A stretch of 64,000 bases of DNA. It comes from Hymenobacter busanensis. GTDB lineage: Bacteria > Bacteroidota > Bacteroidia > Cytophagales > Hymenobacteraceae. Location: positions 496,001 to 560,000 of the forward strand of contig NZ_VTWU01000001.1 of NCBI RefSeq assembly GCF_008727865.1, given 5' to 3'. A program made the translations under genes and the position numbers. The notes below the pieces were generated by a model. That model searched no databases. It worked only from the letters and a program-made list of their open reading frames with translations, and was not told where the DNA came from. The first letter of the stretch is position 1; each line of letters begins with the position of its first letter. Of this stretch, positions 42,408 through 51,640 are shown in pieces.

Positions 42408-45197
42408 ATGACCTTGCTTCGCGGAATAAACGTAGCGGCCAGTTTTCTAATTGCCATCTGTCTGGTTCTGTTGGGCGTCGCGGACGCTAGTGGGGCAACT
42501 CAGCCCGCCCCGAGCGTACAGGCACGCACCATCGTACTGCCGAAAGGCGCCCACGCCCGCCTGAGATACGGCGCCGAGCGGCTGCGCGAGGCCCTGCAAC
42601 GCGCCGGCAGCCCGGCCACCATCACCGAGCAGGACCAGCTCAGCGGCAAGAAAGACCTGATTGTCGTGGGCCGCGCCGCCGATGCGCTGCTGCAGCAAGC
42701 CGCCACCGCCTTCCACGCCCAGGCCGATAAGATGCCCGGCAAGGAAGGCTTTGCCGTTACCAGCGGCGACAACAACACCATCGTCATCAGCGGCACCGAC
42801 AACTCCGGCGCCCTCTACGGCTGCCTGGAACTGGCCGAACGGGTGCAGGGGGCTAAGGAGGGTTACGTCCGCAACCTCCGGCTCACCGACCAGCCCGAAA
42901 TGGTGATGCGCGGGGCCTGCATCGGGGTGCAGAAACCCACCTACCTGCCGGGGCGCCAGGTGTACGAGTACCCCTACACGCCCGAAACGTTTCCGTGGTT
43001 TTACGACAAGCAGCTCTGGGTGCGCTACCTCGACATGCTCGTCGACAACCGCATGAACTCGCTCTACCTCTGGAACGGCCACCCCTTCGCCTCGCTGGTG
43101 CGGCTGAAGGAGTATCCGTACGCGGTGGAAGTCGATGAGGCCACGTTTAAGAAGAACGAGGAAATGTTCCGCTTCCTCACCGAGGAGGCCGACAAGCGCG
43201 GCATCTGGGTGATTCAGATGTTCTACAACATCATCGTCTCCAAGCCCTTTGCCGAGCACCACGGCATCAAAACCCAGGACCGCAACCGGCCCATCACCCC
43301 GCTCATTGCCGACTACACCCGCAAGTCCATTGCCGCCTTCGTGGAGAAGTACCCCCACGTGGGGCTGATGGTGGCCCTGGGCGAAGCCATGGAAGGCGTG
43401 GGTCAGGACGACGTGGACTGGTTTACGAAGACCATCATTCCCGGCGTGCAGGACGGCCTGAAAGCCCTCGGCCAGACCGAGCTGCCGCCCATCGTGCTGC
43501 GCGCCCACGACACCGACGCGCCGCGCGTTATCAGCGCGGCCTTGCCCCTGTACCAGAACCTCTACACCGAGGCCAAATTCAACGGCGAGGCGCTGACGAC
43601 CTACACCCCGCGCGGCTCCTGGGCCGAGCTGCACCGCAAGCTGAGCAGCATGAACTCGGTGCACATCCAGAACGTGCACATCCTGGCCAACCTGGAGCCC
43701 TTCCGTTACGGCTCGGCCGATTTCATCCAGAAATCGGTGCAGGCCATGCACCACATCTACGGCTCGAACGGGCTGCACCTCTACCCGGAGTCCTCGTACT
43801 GGGACTGGCCCTACACGGCCGACAAGGTGGAGCCGCGGCAGCTGCAAATCGACCGGGACTGGCTCTGGTACAAGGAGTGGGCCCGCTACGCCTGGAAAGC
43901 CGACCGCCCGCGCCAAGGCGAAATCGACTACTGGGGCCAGCAGCTGGGCCAGCAGTTTGGCGGCACGGCCGAAACCGGCAAGCACGTGCTCGAAGCCTAC
44001 GAAGCGGCCGGCGAAATCGAGCCCAAGCTGCTGCGCCGCTACGGCATCACCGACGGCAACCGGCAGACGCTCACGCTGGGCATGCTGATGACCCAGCTCA
44101 TCAACCCGCGCCGCTACGGGCTGTTCACGCTCCTGTATGAGTCGGAAGCCCCGGAGGGCGAAATGATTATCGACTACGCCGAGAAGGAAGCCAAAGGCCA
44201 GCCGCACATCGGGGAAACCCCGCCGCAGGTGGCCGACGAAGTGGTGGCCCACGGCAAAGCGGCGGTGGCGGCCATTGAGCGGGCCGCAGCGGGCGTGACG
44301 CAGAACCAGGCCGAGTTTGCCCGGGTGAAAAACGACATGTACTGCCAGGACGCGCTGGCCAACTTCTACGCCGACAAGGTGCGCGCCGCTTTGCAGGTGC
44401 TGCGCTACAAGTACAGCCATAACGTGGCCGACCTGGAAGCTGCCATGCCCCTGCTGGCCCGCAGCGTGCAGCACTGGGAGCGGATGGTGGCCCTGACCAA
44501 GGACTCGTACCTCTACGCCAACAGCATGCAGACCGCCCAGCGCAAAATTCCGATGCGCGGCGTCGACGGCACCTACAAAACCTGGGTGGAGATGCTGCCG
44601 GTGTACCAGCGCGAGCTGGCCAACCTGCGCCACAACCTCGACTCGCTCAAGCAGGTGCGCCTGCTGCCCGCCAGCCAGAAAACGGCCCGCCTGACCCCGG
44701 CCGCCGTGACACTGCTGAGCAAGGCGCAGACCTACACGGTGGGTGTGGGCCAGACGGTTTTCGCCGATACCACCGCCCAGCTCACGGCCGTGGCGCCGGA
44801 GCTGCAGGGGCTGAAGGGCATCCGCCTCGGCAAGGCGCAGATGCAGAACCAGCGGACGGAATTGCGCTTCAGCACGAAGCAGCCGGTGAAGCTGCTAGTG
44901 GGCTATTTTAACGCCAAGAACCCGCGCTACCTGCCCGTGCCGACCCTGGAAATCGACGCCACGGCCAACGACTACGGCCAGGCCGATATCAAAATCAGCA
45001 ACGCCGCCACGGTGACCGGCCTGCCCACGGTAAACGTGCACACCTACAGCTTCAAGCCCGGCACCCACACCCTGAACCTGGGCAAGGGCACGGCGCTGCT
45101 GCTGGGCTTCGTGCCGGCCGAGGAGCCCATCCGCATCTACAACGCCGGCCTGGGCGTGACCAACAAGGACGGGGAGCTGGACTGGCTGTTTGAGTAA
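42408..45197 (+). CDS. Large secreted glycoside hydrolase-like protein (GH67 N-domain type)
   Basis: 929 residues with a signal peptide (ASFLIAICLVLLGVADASG). Residues about 35-150 look like the alpha-glucuronidase/hexosaminidase N-terminal domain (LPKGAHARLRYGAERLREAL, GTDNSGALYGCLELAE). It is followed by a TIM-barrel-like part with MLVDNRMNSLYLWNGHPFASL, VGLMVALGEAMEG and LHLYPESSYWDWPY, and a long helical plus beta-sandwich C terminus. Acidic residues in GEAMEG and YPESSYWDW are candidate catalytic sites. A precise GH family and substrate cannot be given; it is the first gene of the locus. Confidence 0.7.
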   Translation: MTLLRGINVAASFLIAICLVLLGVADASGATQPAPSVQARTIVLPKGAHARLRYGAERLREALQRAGSPATITEQDQLSGKKDLIVVGRAADALLQQAATAFHAQADKMPGKEGFAVTSGDNNTIVISGTDNSGALYGCLELAERVQGAKEGYVRNLRLTDQPEMVMRGACIGVQKPTYLPGRQVYEYPYTPETFPWFYDKQLWVRYLDMLVDNRMNSLYLWNGHPFASLVRLKEYPYAVEVDEATFKKNEEMFRFLTEEADKRGIWVIQMFYNIIVSKPFAEHHGIKTQDRNRPITPLIADYTRKSIAAFVEKYPHVGLMVALGEAMEGVGQDDVDWFTKTIIPGVQDGLKALGQTELPPIVLRAHDTDAPRVISAALPLYQNLYTEAKFNGEALTTYTPRGSWAELHRKLSSMNSVHIQNVHILANLEPFRYGSADFIQKSVQAMHHIYGSNGLHLYPESSYWDWPYTADKVEPRQLQIDRDWLWYKEWARYAWKADRPRQGEIDYWGQQLGQQFGGTAETGKHVLEAYEAAGEIEPKLLRRYGITDGNRQTLTLGMLMTQLINPRRYGLFTLLYESEAPEGEMIIDYAEKEAKGQPHIGETPPQVADEVVAHGKAAVAAIERAAAGVTQNQAEFARVKNDMYCQDALANFYADKVRAALQVLRYKYSHNVADLEAAMPLLARSVQHWERMVALTKDSYLYANSMQTAQRKIPMRGVDGTYKTWVEMLPVYQRELANLRHNLDSLKQVRLLPASQKTARLTPAAVTLLSKAQTYTVGVGQTVFADTTAQLTAVAPELQGLKGIRLGKAQMQNQRTELRFSTKQPVKLLVGYFNAKNPRYLPVPTLEIDATANDYGQADIKISNAATVTGLPTVNVHTYSFKPGTHTLNLGKGTALLLGFVPAEEPIRIYNAGLGVTNKDGELDWLFE

Positions 45198-45200
45198 TTG

Positions 45201-45283
45201 AGTGACAGGTGACAAGTAACACGTGACAGGTTGTTGCCTCTGCGTCTTCTGCGGTTCTTCCGCGTCCTCTGCGGGCTAAAGTC
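45201..45283 (+). repeat. Intergenic simple-repeat element (copy 1)
   Basis: Degenerate GTGACAAGTAACA-type units, then CCTCTGCGTCTTCTGCGG...CCTCTGCGGGCTAAAGTCG. The second half is shared with 48701-48738; both lie just upstream of a gene of the same locus. Confidence 0.6.
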
Positions 45284-45324
45284 GTCCGCGCCGCCTTCCC
45301 GCTTCTGAATCCGAATCCACCCGC

Positions 45325-46884
45325 ATGACCATAACCATTCGCCCCACCGCGCTTCTGCTTTCCCTCGGTTTGCTGACCAGCACCGCCGTCAGCGCCCAAA
45401 CCGGCTTCGTGCTCAGCGACGCTACGCTGCGCGCCGACGTGGCCCGCTTCAACGCGCTGGATAAGGAGGACGTGATAAACCTGGTGCCCAACGCCCAAGC
45501 CGCCGACTGGCTCAGCCAGCAGGTGCCCCGCTTCGAGTGCCCCGATTCGGCCCTGCAGCACACCTACTACTACCGCTGGTGGTGCATGCGCAAGCACCTC
45601 AAGCAGACGCCCGACGGCTACGTGTTCACCGAGTTCATCACCCCGATGAAGCACGCGGGCACCCACAACACCATCAGCAGCGCCCTCGGCCACCACCTGT
45701 ACGAAGGCCGCTGGCTGCGCGACCCGCAGTACATCGAGCAGTACACCAAGTTCTGGCTGTACGTGGACGCCAAGCGCACGGCTCCGAAGCTGCACGGCTT
45801 CAGCAGCTGGCTGCAGGACGCGGTGTGGAGCCTGTACCTGGTCAACCAGAACCAGCCGCTGGTGCAAGAGCTGCTGCCGGCGCTGAATACCGACTACCGG
45901 CTCTGGGAAAAGGAGCGGATGCTGCCCAACAAGCTGTTCTGGCAGTACGACGTGAAGGACGCCATGGAGGAATCCATCAGCGGGGGGCGCAAGGTGAAAA
46001 ACGTGCGCCCGACCATCAACAGCTACATGTACGGCAACGCCAAGGCCCTGACGGCAATGGCGAAGCTGACCAAAAATGATACCCTGGCGAGCAAGTACGC
46101 CGCCAAGGCCAAGCAGCTGCGCGCCGACGTGCAGCGGGTGCTCTGGGACGACCAGGACGCGTTTTTCAAGGTGCAGTACGAGAAGGGCGGCCTTTGCGAG
46201 TGGCGCGAGGAGCTGGGCTACATCCCCTGGTACTTCTCGCTGCCCGCCGACAAGGCCAAGTACGCCAAGCAGTGGGAGCAGCTCACCGACGAGGGTGGTT
46301 TCAAAGCCCCCTGGGGCCTGACCACGGCCGAGCGCCGCGCCCCCGGCTTCCGCACCCACGGCTCGGGCCACGGCTGCGAGTGGGACGGGGCGGTGTGGCC
46401 CTACGCCACCACCCAGACGCTGAAAGGCCTGGCCAACCTGCTCACCGAATACAAGCACCAGGACGGGATGAGCAGGCAGGTGTACTACGACGAGCTGCGC
46501 AAATACGCCCTCTCGCACCGCAAAAACGGCCAGCCCTACCTCGGCGAGTACCAGGACGAAAAGACCGGCGAGTGGCTCAAGGGCGACAACCCGCGCAGTA
46601 GCTACTACAATCACTCCGGCTTCGCCGACCTCATCATCACCGGCCTCGTGGGCCTCAAGCCCCGCACCGACAACGTGGTGGAGCTTCAGCCGCTGGTGCC
46701 CGAAGGCCAGTGGGACTACTTCTGCCTCGACGAGTTGCGCTACCACGGCCGCACGCTCACCGTCATCTGGGACAAAACCGGCCAGAAATACGGCAAAGGC
46801 CCGGGCCTGCGCATCTTCGCCGACGGCAAGGAAATCGGGCGGACGGGTAAGCTGACGCGCCTGACGGCCAAGCTGCCGGGGTAG
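45325..46884 (+). CDS. Secreted MGH1-like six-hairpin glycosidase
   Basis: 519 residues with a signal peptide (LLLSLGLLTSTAVSAQ). The body is an (alpha/alpha)6 barrel of the MGH1/GH63-GH37-like clan: YYYRWWCMRKHL, HGFSSWLQDAVWSLY, RPTINSYMYGNAKAL, GYIPWYFSLP, GHGCEWDGAVWPYAT and SYYNHSGFADLIITGL. Asp and Glu residues in these segments are the likely catalytic pair. Usual members cleave alpha-linked sugars. A short beta C-terminal region (FADGKEIGRTG) closes the chain. The second enzyme of the locus, 127 bases after the first. Confidence 0.8.
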   Translation: MTITIRPTALLLSLGLLTSTAVSAQTGFVLSDATLRADVARFNALDKEDVINLVPNAQAADWLSQQVPRFECPDSALQHTYYYRWWCMRKHLKQTPDGYVFTEFITPMKHAGTHNTISSALGHHLYEGRWLRDPQYIEQYTKFWLYVDAKRTAPKLHGFSSWLQDAVWSLYLVNQNQPLVQELLPALNTDYRLWEKERMLPNKLFWQYDVKDAMEESISGGRKVKNVRPTINSYMYGNAKALTAMAKLTKNDTLASKYAAKAKQLRADVQRVLWDDQDAFFKVQYEKGGLCEWREELGYIPWYFSLPADKAKYAKQWEQLTDEGGFKAPWGLTTAERRAPGFRTHGSGHGCEWDGAVWPYATTQTLKGLANLLTEYKHQDGMSRQVYYDELRKYALSHRKNGQPYLGEYQDEKTGEWLKGDNPRSSYYNHSGFADLIITGLVGLKPRTDNVVELQPLVPEGQWDYFCLDELRYHGRTLTVIWDKTGQKYGKGPGLRIFADGKEIGRTGKLTRLTAKLPG

Positions 46885-46904
46885 TACAGGACGGAAACCC
46901 AGAA

Positions 46905-47013
46905 CGTCATGTCGAGCTTGTCGAGACATCTCGCGTGCTGACTTCAAGTAGTAATCAACCTGACGAGTGGTTTTACTTACCCAGCGAGATGTCTCGACAA
47001 GCTCGACATGACG
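46905..47013. repeat. 30-base perfect inverted repeat
   Basis: The left arm (46905-46934, core ATGTCGAGCTTGTCGAGACA) is the exact reverse complement of the right arm (46984-47013), with a 49-base spacer. Each arm also holds inner symmetry (TCGAGCTTGTCGA). It lies between the MGH1-like and GH28 genes; transcribed, it forms a long hairpin just before the GH28 start. Confidence 0.85.
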
Positions 47014-47036
47014 GCCATTTTGCATTGACTCTCACC

Positions 47037-48695
47037 ATGAATCATACTTCTCTCGCCACCCTCCGCCGCCTCAGCTGCGCCTTGCTGCTGTTGCTGCTTG
47101 GCGCCTCGGCCGCCCAGGCCCAGCAGTCCTACAACGTGCTCAAGTACGGCGCCCGCAACGACAGCACCAGGCTCAGCACCGAGGCCATCCGGAAGGCTAT
47201 TGCGGCGGCCAGCAAGGCGGGCGGGGGCACGGTGTACTTCCCCGCCGGCAAGTACCGCACCGGGGCTATTCACCTGAAAAGCAACATTACCATCGACCTT
47301 GACGCCGGGGCCATCCTCTACTTCAGCGACAATTTCGACGACTACCTGCCCATGGTGCCGACGCGCTACGAGGGCATCGACATTACCAGCTTCTCACCGC
47401 TGTTTTACGCCTACAAGGCCGAGAATATCACGATTAAGGGCCGGGGCATCATCGATGGGCAGGGCAAGAAATGGTGGGATTTTGCGGAGGGCAAGTCCAG
47501 GGCCAGCCAGGACTCGAAGTGGCAGCAGGAGTTTTTCCGGCTCAACAAGGACATTCTGAAGCCCGATCTGCCGGGCGTGATTGAGCGCGGCTTCATGCGC
47601 CCGCCTTTCATCCAGCCGATGTACTGCCGGAACGTCCGCATCGAGGGCATTACCATCCGCAACTCCCCGTTCTGGACCGTCAACCCCGAGTTCTGCGACA
47701 ACGTGACGGTGACGAGCGTGACCATCCTGAACCCCAAGTCGCCGAACACCGACGGGATTAACCCCGAGTCCTGCCGCAACGTGCACATTTCCGACTGCCA
47801 CATCAGCGTCGGCGACGACTGCATCACCATCAAATCGGGCAAGGACCGGGCGGGGCGGCAAATGAACGTGCCGGCTGAGAATTACACCATCACCAACTGC
47901 ACCATGCTCAGCGGGCACGGCGGGGTGGTTATCGGGAGCGAAATGTCGGGCGGGGTGAAGAAGATTACCATCTCCAACTGCGTCTTCGATGGCACCGACC
48001 GGGGCATCCGCATCAAGACGGCCCGGGGGCGCGGGGGCGTGGTGGAGGATATTCGCGTCGATAACGTGGTGATGAAGAACATCCGGGAGCAGATGATTGT
48101 GCTGGACATGCAGTACGCCAACACGCCCGCCGAGCCGGTGACGGAGCGCACCCCGCGCTTCCGCAACATTCACTTCAGCAACATCACGGCCGAGGGCAAC
48201 CAGGCCGGCTTGCTCAACGGGCTGAGCGAAATGCCCATCGAAAACGTCACGTTCTCGAATCTGAACCTCGACGCCAAGCAGGGCTTCACCGTACGCGAAG
48301 CCCGCAACGTGGCCTTCCACAACGTGCAGGTAAACACCCAGATCGGCCCCGCGGTGCGCGCCGAAAACGCCCAGCAGCTGCGCCTCGACGGCCTGCGCGG
48401 CACGGTGCCCGCCGGTGCCCCGCTCGTGGAGCTAGGCAACGTGACGGATGCTTTCGTGACCAACTGCTTCCCCGCCGCCGGCCTCGACACTTTCCTCAAG
48501 CTGAAAGGTGCCGACACCCGTGGCATCGTGCTGCAGAACAACTACCTGAAAGCGGTGAAAACGCCGATTGCCAAGGGCGAGGAAGTAAAGCAGCCAATAG
48601 AAATTACCGCCGCCGAAGTGCCCGCCATGGTGCCCGAACGCAGTGGTACTACGACTCCCAGTCGTAATACCATTATCGTCGAACGACGCCGCTAG
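47037..48695 (+). CDS. Secreted GH28 family polygalacturonase-like enzyme
   Basis: 552 residues with a signal peptide (SCALLLLLLGASAAQAQ). Right-handed parallel beta-helix. Catalytic motifs: NTDGI (about 239-243), VGDDCITIKSG (about 259-269) and SGHGGVVIGSE, plus RIKTARGRGG. The typical YNVLKYGARNDS and ILYFSDNFDDYLPMVPTR segments are found in exo-acting Bacteroidetes GH28 proteins acting on pectic galacturonan or rhamnogalacturonan. ATG 47037 begins the signal; the frame upstream runs through the repeat. Third enzyme of the locus. Confidence 0.92.
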   Translation: MNHTSLATLRRLSCALLLLLLGASAAQAQQSYNVLKYGARNDSTRLSTEAIRKAIAAASKAGGGTVYFPAGKYRTGAIHLKSNITIDLDAGAILYFSDNFDDYLPMVPTRYEGIDITSFSPLFYAYKAENITIKGRGIIDGQGKKWWDFAEGKSRASQDSKWQQEFFRLNKDILKPDLPGVIERGFMRPPFIQPMYCRNVRIEGITIRNSPFWTVNPEFCDNVTVTSVTILNPKSPNTDGINPESCRNVHISDCHISVGDDCITIKSGKDRAGRQMNVPAENYTITNCTMLSGHGGVVIGSEMSGGVKKITISNCVFDGTDRGIRIKTARGRGGVVEDIRVDNVVMKNIREQMIVLDMQYANTPAEPVTERTPRFRNIHFSNITAEGNQAGLLNGLSEMPIENVTFSNLNLDAKQGFTVREARNVAFHNVQVNTQIGPAVRAENAQQLRLDGLRGTVPAGAPLVELGNVTDAFVTNCFPAAGLDTFLKLKGADTRGIVLQNNYLKAVKTPIAKGEEVKQPIEITAAEVPAMVPERSGTTTPSRNTIIVERRR

Positions 48696-48700
48696 CACGT

Positions 48701-48738
48701 CCTCTGCGTCCTCCGCGCCCTCTGCGGGCTATAACTCG
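48701..48738 (+). repeat. Intergenic simple-repeat element (copy 2)
   Basis: CCTCTGCGTCCTCCGCGCCCTCTGCGGGCTATAACTCG; near-identical to the second half of 45201-45283. It ends 11 bases before the GH95 ATG. Confidence 0.6.
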
Positions 48739-48748
48739 TCTGCCCCGA

Positions 48749-51559
48749 ATGCGTCAAACTGCTCTACTATTCCTCGCGCTACTCATAAGCCTCGCCGCCG
48801 CCGCCCAGCAGCCGCTGACGCTGTGGTACAGCAAGCCCGCCGAGAAGTGGACCGATGCCCTGCCGCTGGGCAACGGCCGCCTGGGCGCCATGGTGTTCGG
48901 CGGGGTGGGGCAGGAGCGGCTGCAGTTCAACGAAACCACCCTCTGGACCGGCCGCCCGCGCCCCTACGCCCGCCCCGGCGCCGCCCAGTACCTCCCCCAA
49001 ATCCGGCAGCTGCTGGCCCAGGGTAAGCAGGCCGAGGCCGAAGCCCTGGCCGCCGCGCACTTCATGGGCCTGCGGGACCACGAAGACGGCTACGAGCCGC
49101 TGAAAGCCGCCTGGCTGCAAAAAATCAAGGCCGTCAGTGCTCCGCAGGCCCTGGCCGCCAATGGTTGGCAGCCCATCAGCATCCCCACGCCCAACGGCTG
49201 GGAAGTGGCCGGCCTCGATGGCCTCGACGGGGCGGTGTGGTTTCGCGCCAGCTTCGAGCTGCCCGCCGCCTGGGCCGGCAAAGACCTCACCCTGAGCCTG
49301 GGCCGCATCCGCGACCAGGACCGGACCTACGTCAACGGCCAGCTCATCGGCTCCGACGAGGGCATCAGCAAAAAGCGGCGCTACCAGCTGCCCGCCGCCG
49401 CGCTCAAGGCCGGCCGCAACGAGGTGCTGATTCAGGTCATCAACTACTACGACAAGGGCGGGCTGATCGGGGTAAAAGAGCTGCAGCCGGTATTCGTGGC
49501 CTACCCCGAGGGCGCCGACCCCGCTACCGGCGTGGCCCTCAGCCCCGCCTGGCAGTACTGGGTGCAGGACCGGGAGCCGCCGCTGACGCCCACCTACCAG
49601 GCCGCCTACCAGCCCTTCGGTGACCTGCTGCTGGATTTCGCGCCCGTCGAACAGCCGGCCAGTTACCGCCGCGAGCTGGACCTGCGGCAGGCGCTGAGCC
49701 GCACCCAGTACCAGCAAAACGGCGTGGCCTTTACCCGTGCAAGTTTTGCCAGCTACCCGCGCAACGCGCTGGTTTACCGGCTTCAGGCCAATGAGAAAGG
49801 TCGCATCAGCTTTAAAGCCCGCTTCGACAGCCCGCACCAGCAGCGGCGCACGTACCGCGTGGACGACCACACGCTGGCTTTGGCCGTGCAGGTGCGAGAC
49901 GGGGTGCTGCGCGGCGTGAGCTACCTACGCGTGGAGGCGAAAAAGGGCAAAGTCACGGTGACTGACCAGCAGATTCAGGTGGACGGCGCCGATGAAGCAA
50001 CGCTGTACCTGACGGCCGCCACCAATTTTGAGGACTACCAGCACGTCGGCGCCGACCCCGAAAAGCGCGCCGCCGCCTTCATGCGCAGCGTGAGCGGCCA
50101 GAGCTTCGACAAGTTGCTGAAAGAGCACCTGCGCGACTACCAGCCGCTGTTCAACACCTACAGCATCGACCTCGGCCAAGGCCCGCACGACAAACTGCCC
50201 ACCGACGAGCGGATTCGGGCCTTCGACCCGCTTGCCGACGCCAGCCTGCCGGCCCTGTACCAGCAGTACGGCCGTTATCTGCTGATTGCCTCTTCGCGGC
50301 AGGGCGGGCAGCCGGCCAACCTGCAGGGCCTGTGGAACGAGTCGCTGACGCCTTCCTGGGGCAGCAAATACACCACCAACATCAACCTGCAGATGAACTA
50401 CTGGCCGGCAGAGGTGCTCGGCTTGTCGGCCTGCACGGCACCGCTGTTCGGGCTGATCAACGAGGCCGCGGAGGCCGGCAAAATCACTGCCAAGGAACAT
50501 TACAACGCCGGCGGCTGGGTGCTGCACCACAACACCGACTTGTGGCGCGGCACGGCCCCCATCAACGCCTCCAACCACGGCATCTGGGTAACGGGCGCGG
50601 CCTGGCTCACCCAGCCCGTCTGGGAGCATTACCAGTTTACCCGGGACAAGGAATTTCTGCGTCGCGAGTACCCCATTATGAAGCAGGCCAGCCAGTTTTT
50701 CCTCGACTTCCTAATCAAGGACGAGCGCACCGGCTGGCTGATCAGCACACCATCCAACTCGCCCGAGCACGGCGGTTTGGTGGCCGGCCCCACCATGGAC
50801 CATCAGATTATTCGGGAGCTGTTCCGGACCACCAGCGCCGCTGCTCAGGTGCTGGGCGTGGATGCGGATTTGCGCCAGCAGCTCACCGATAAGGCCCGGC
50901 AGTTGGCCCCGAACCAGGTGGGCCAGTACGGGCAGCTGCAGGAGTGGCTGGAAGACAAGGACGACCCCCGCGACAACCACCGCCACGTCTCGCACCTCTG
51001 GGGCGTGTTTCCGGGCACTGATATCAATTGGCAAACGCCTGACTTGATGCAGGCCGCCATCCGGTCGCTGGACCAGCGTGGCGACGAAGGCACTGGCTGG
51101 AGCTTGGCCTGGAAGCTTAACCTATGGGCCCGCTTCGGCAACGGCGACCGGGCTTTGGGCATTCTGAAGAAGCTGCTGTCGCCGGCCGAAACCGGCACCG
51201 GCAGCGAGCGGGGCGGGGTGTACCGCAACCTGTTCGACGCGCACCCGCCCTTCCAGATCGACGGCAACTTCGGCGGGGCGGCCGGCATGGCCGAAATGAT
51301 GCTGCAAAGCCACGCCGGCTACCTGCACCTGCTGCCGGCTCTGCCCGGGACCTGGAGCCTCTTCGGCGAAGTGCGCGGCCTGCGCGCCCGCGGCGGCTTC
51401 GTGGTAAACATGCGCTGGCAGGCGGGCAAGCTGACCGGGGTGGAAATCAAATCGGAAGCCGGCCGGCCCTGCGAAGTGCGCTACGGGGACAAAAAGCTAA
51501 CCCTGAACACCAAACCCGGCAAAACCTACAAGCTCAACGGTGAGCTACAACCGCTGTAG
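48749..51559 (+). CDS. GH95 family alpha-L-fucosidase/galactosidase with an inserted jelly-roll domain
   Basis: 936 residues with a signal peptide (ALLFLALLISLAAAAQ). N-terminal beta domain starting LWYSKPAEKWTDALPLGNGRLG, then the (alpha/alpha)6 barrel with TTNINLQMNYWPAE, STPSNSPEHGG and DNHRHVSHLWGVFPG that hold the catalytic Asn, Glu and Asp/His positions. An extra about 175 residues (107-285) are inserted between HFMG and YQPFGDL; they look like a galactose-binding jelly-roll (VWFRASFELPAAW, YVNGQLIGSDEG, NEVLIQVINYYDKGG). Without the insert the length is normal for GH95. Hydrolyses terminal alpha-L-fucose or alpha-L-galactose, in the periplasm. Confidence 0.93.
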   Translation: MRQTALLFLALLISLAAAAQQPLTLWYSKPAEKWTDALPLGNGRLGAMVFGGVGQERLQFNETTLWTGRPRPYARPGAAQYLPQIRQLLAQGKQAEAEALAAAHFMGLRDHEDGYEPLKAAWLQKIKAVSAPQALAANGWQPISIPTPNGWEVAGLDGLDGAVWFRASFELPAAWAGKDLTLSLGRIRDQDRTYVNGQLIGSDEGISKKRRYQLPAAALKAGRNEVLIQVINYYDKGGLIGVKELQPVFVAYPEGADPATGVALSPAWQYWVQDREPPLTPTYQAAYQPFGDLLLDFAPVEQPASYRRELDLRQALSRTQYQQNGVAFTRASFASYPRNALVYRLQANEKGRISFKARFDSPHQQRRTYRVDDHTLALAVQVRDGVLRGVSYLRVEAKKGKVTVTDQQIQVDGADEATLYLTAATNFEDYQHVGADPEKRAAAFMRSVSGQSFDKLLKEHLRDYQPLFNTYSIDLGQGPHDKLPTDERIRAFDPLADASLPALYQQYGRYLLIASSRQGGQPANLQGLWNESLTPSWGSKYTTNINLQMNYWPAEVLGLSACTAPLFGLINEAAEAGKITAKEHYNAGGWVLHHNTDLWRGTAPINASNHGIWVTGAAWLTQPVWEHYQFTRDKEFLRREYPIMKQASQFFLDFLIKDERTGWLISTPSNSPEHGGLVAGPTMDHQIIRELFRTTSAAAQVLGVDADLRQQLTDKARQLAPNQVGQYGQLQEWLEDKDDPRDNHRHVSHLWGVFPGTDINWQTPDLMQAAIRSLDQRGDEGTGWSLAWKLNLWARFGNGDRALGILKKLLSPAETGTGSERGGVYRNLFDAHPPFQIDGNFGGAAGMAEMMLQSHAGYLHLLPALPGTWSLFGEVRGLRARGGFVVNMRWQAGKLTGVEIKSEAGRPCEVRYGDKKLTLNTKPGKTYKLNGELQPL

Positions 51560-51640
51560 CGACGGGCGTCCGCGCCGTAAGCGTCGTGGCGCTCAGCAGC
51601 CAGCTCGGCCCGCACCGTGCTACATTCCTTTCCTCCACCA

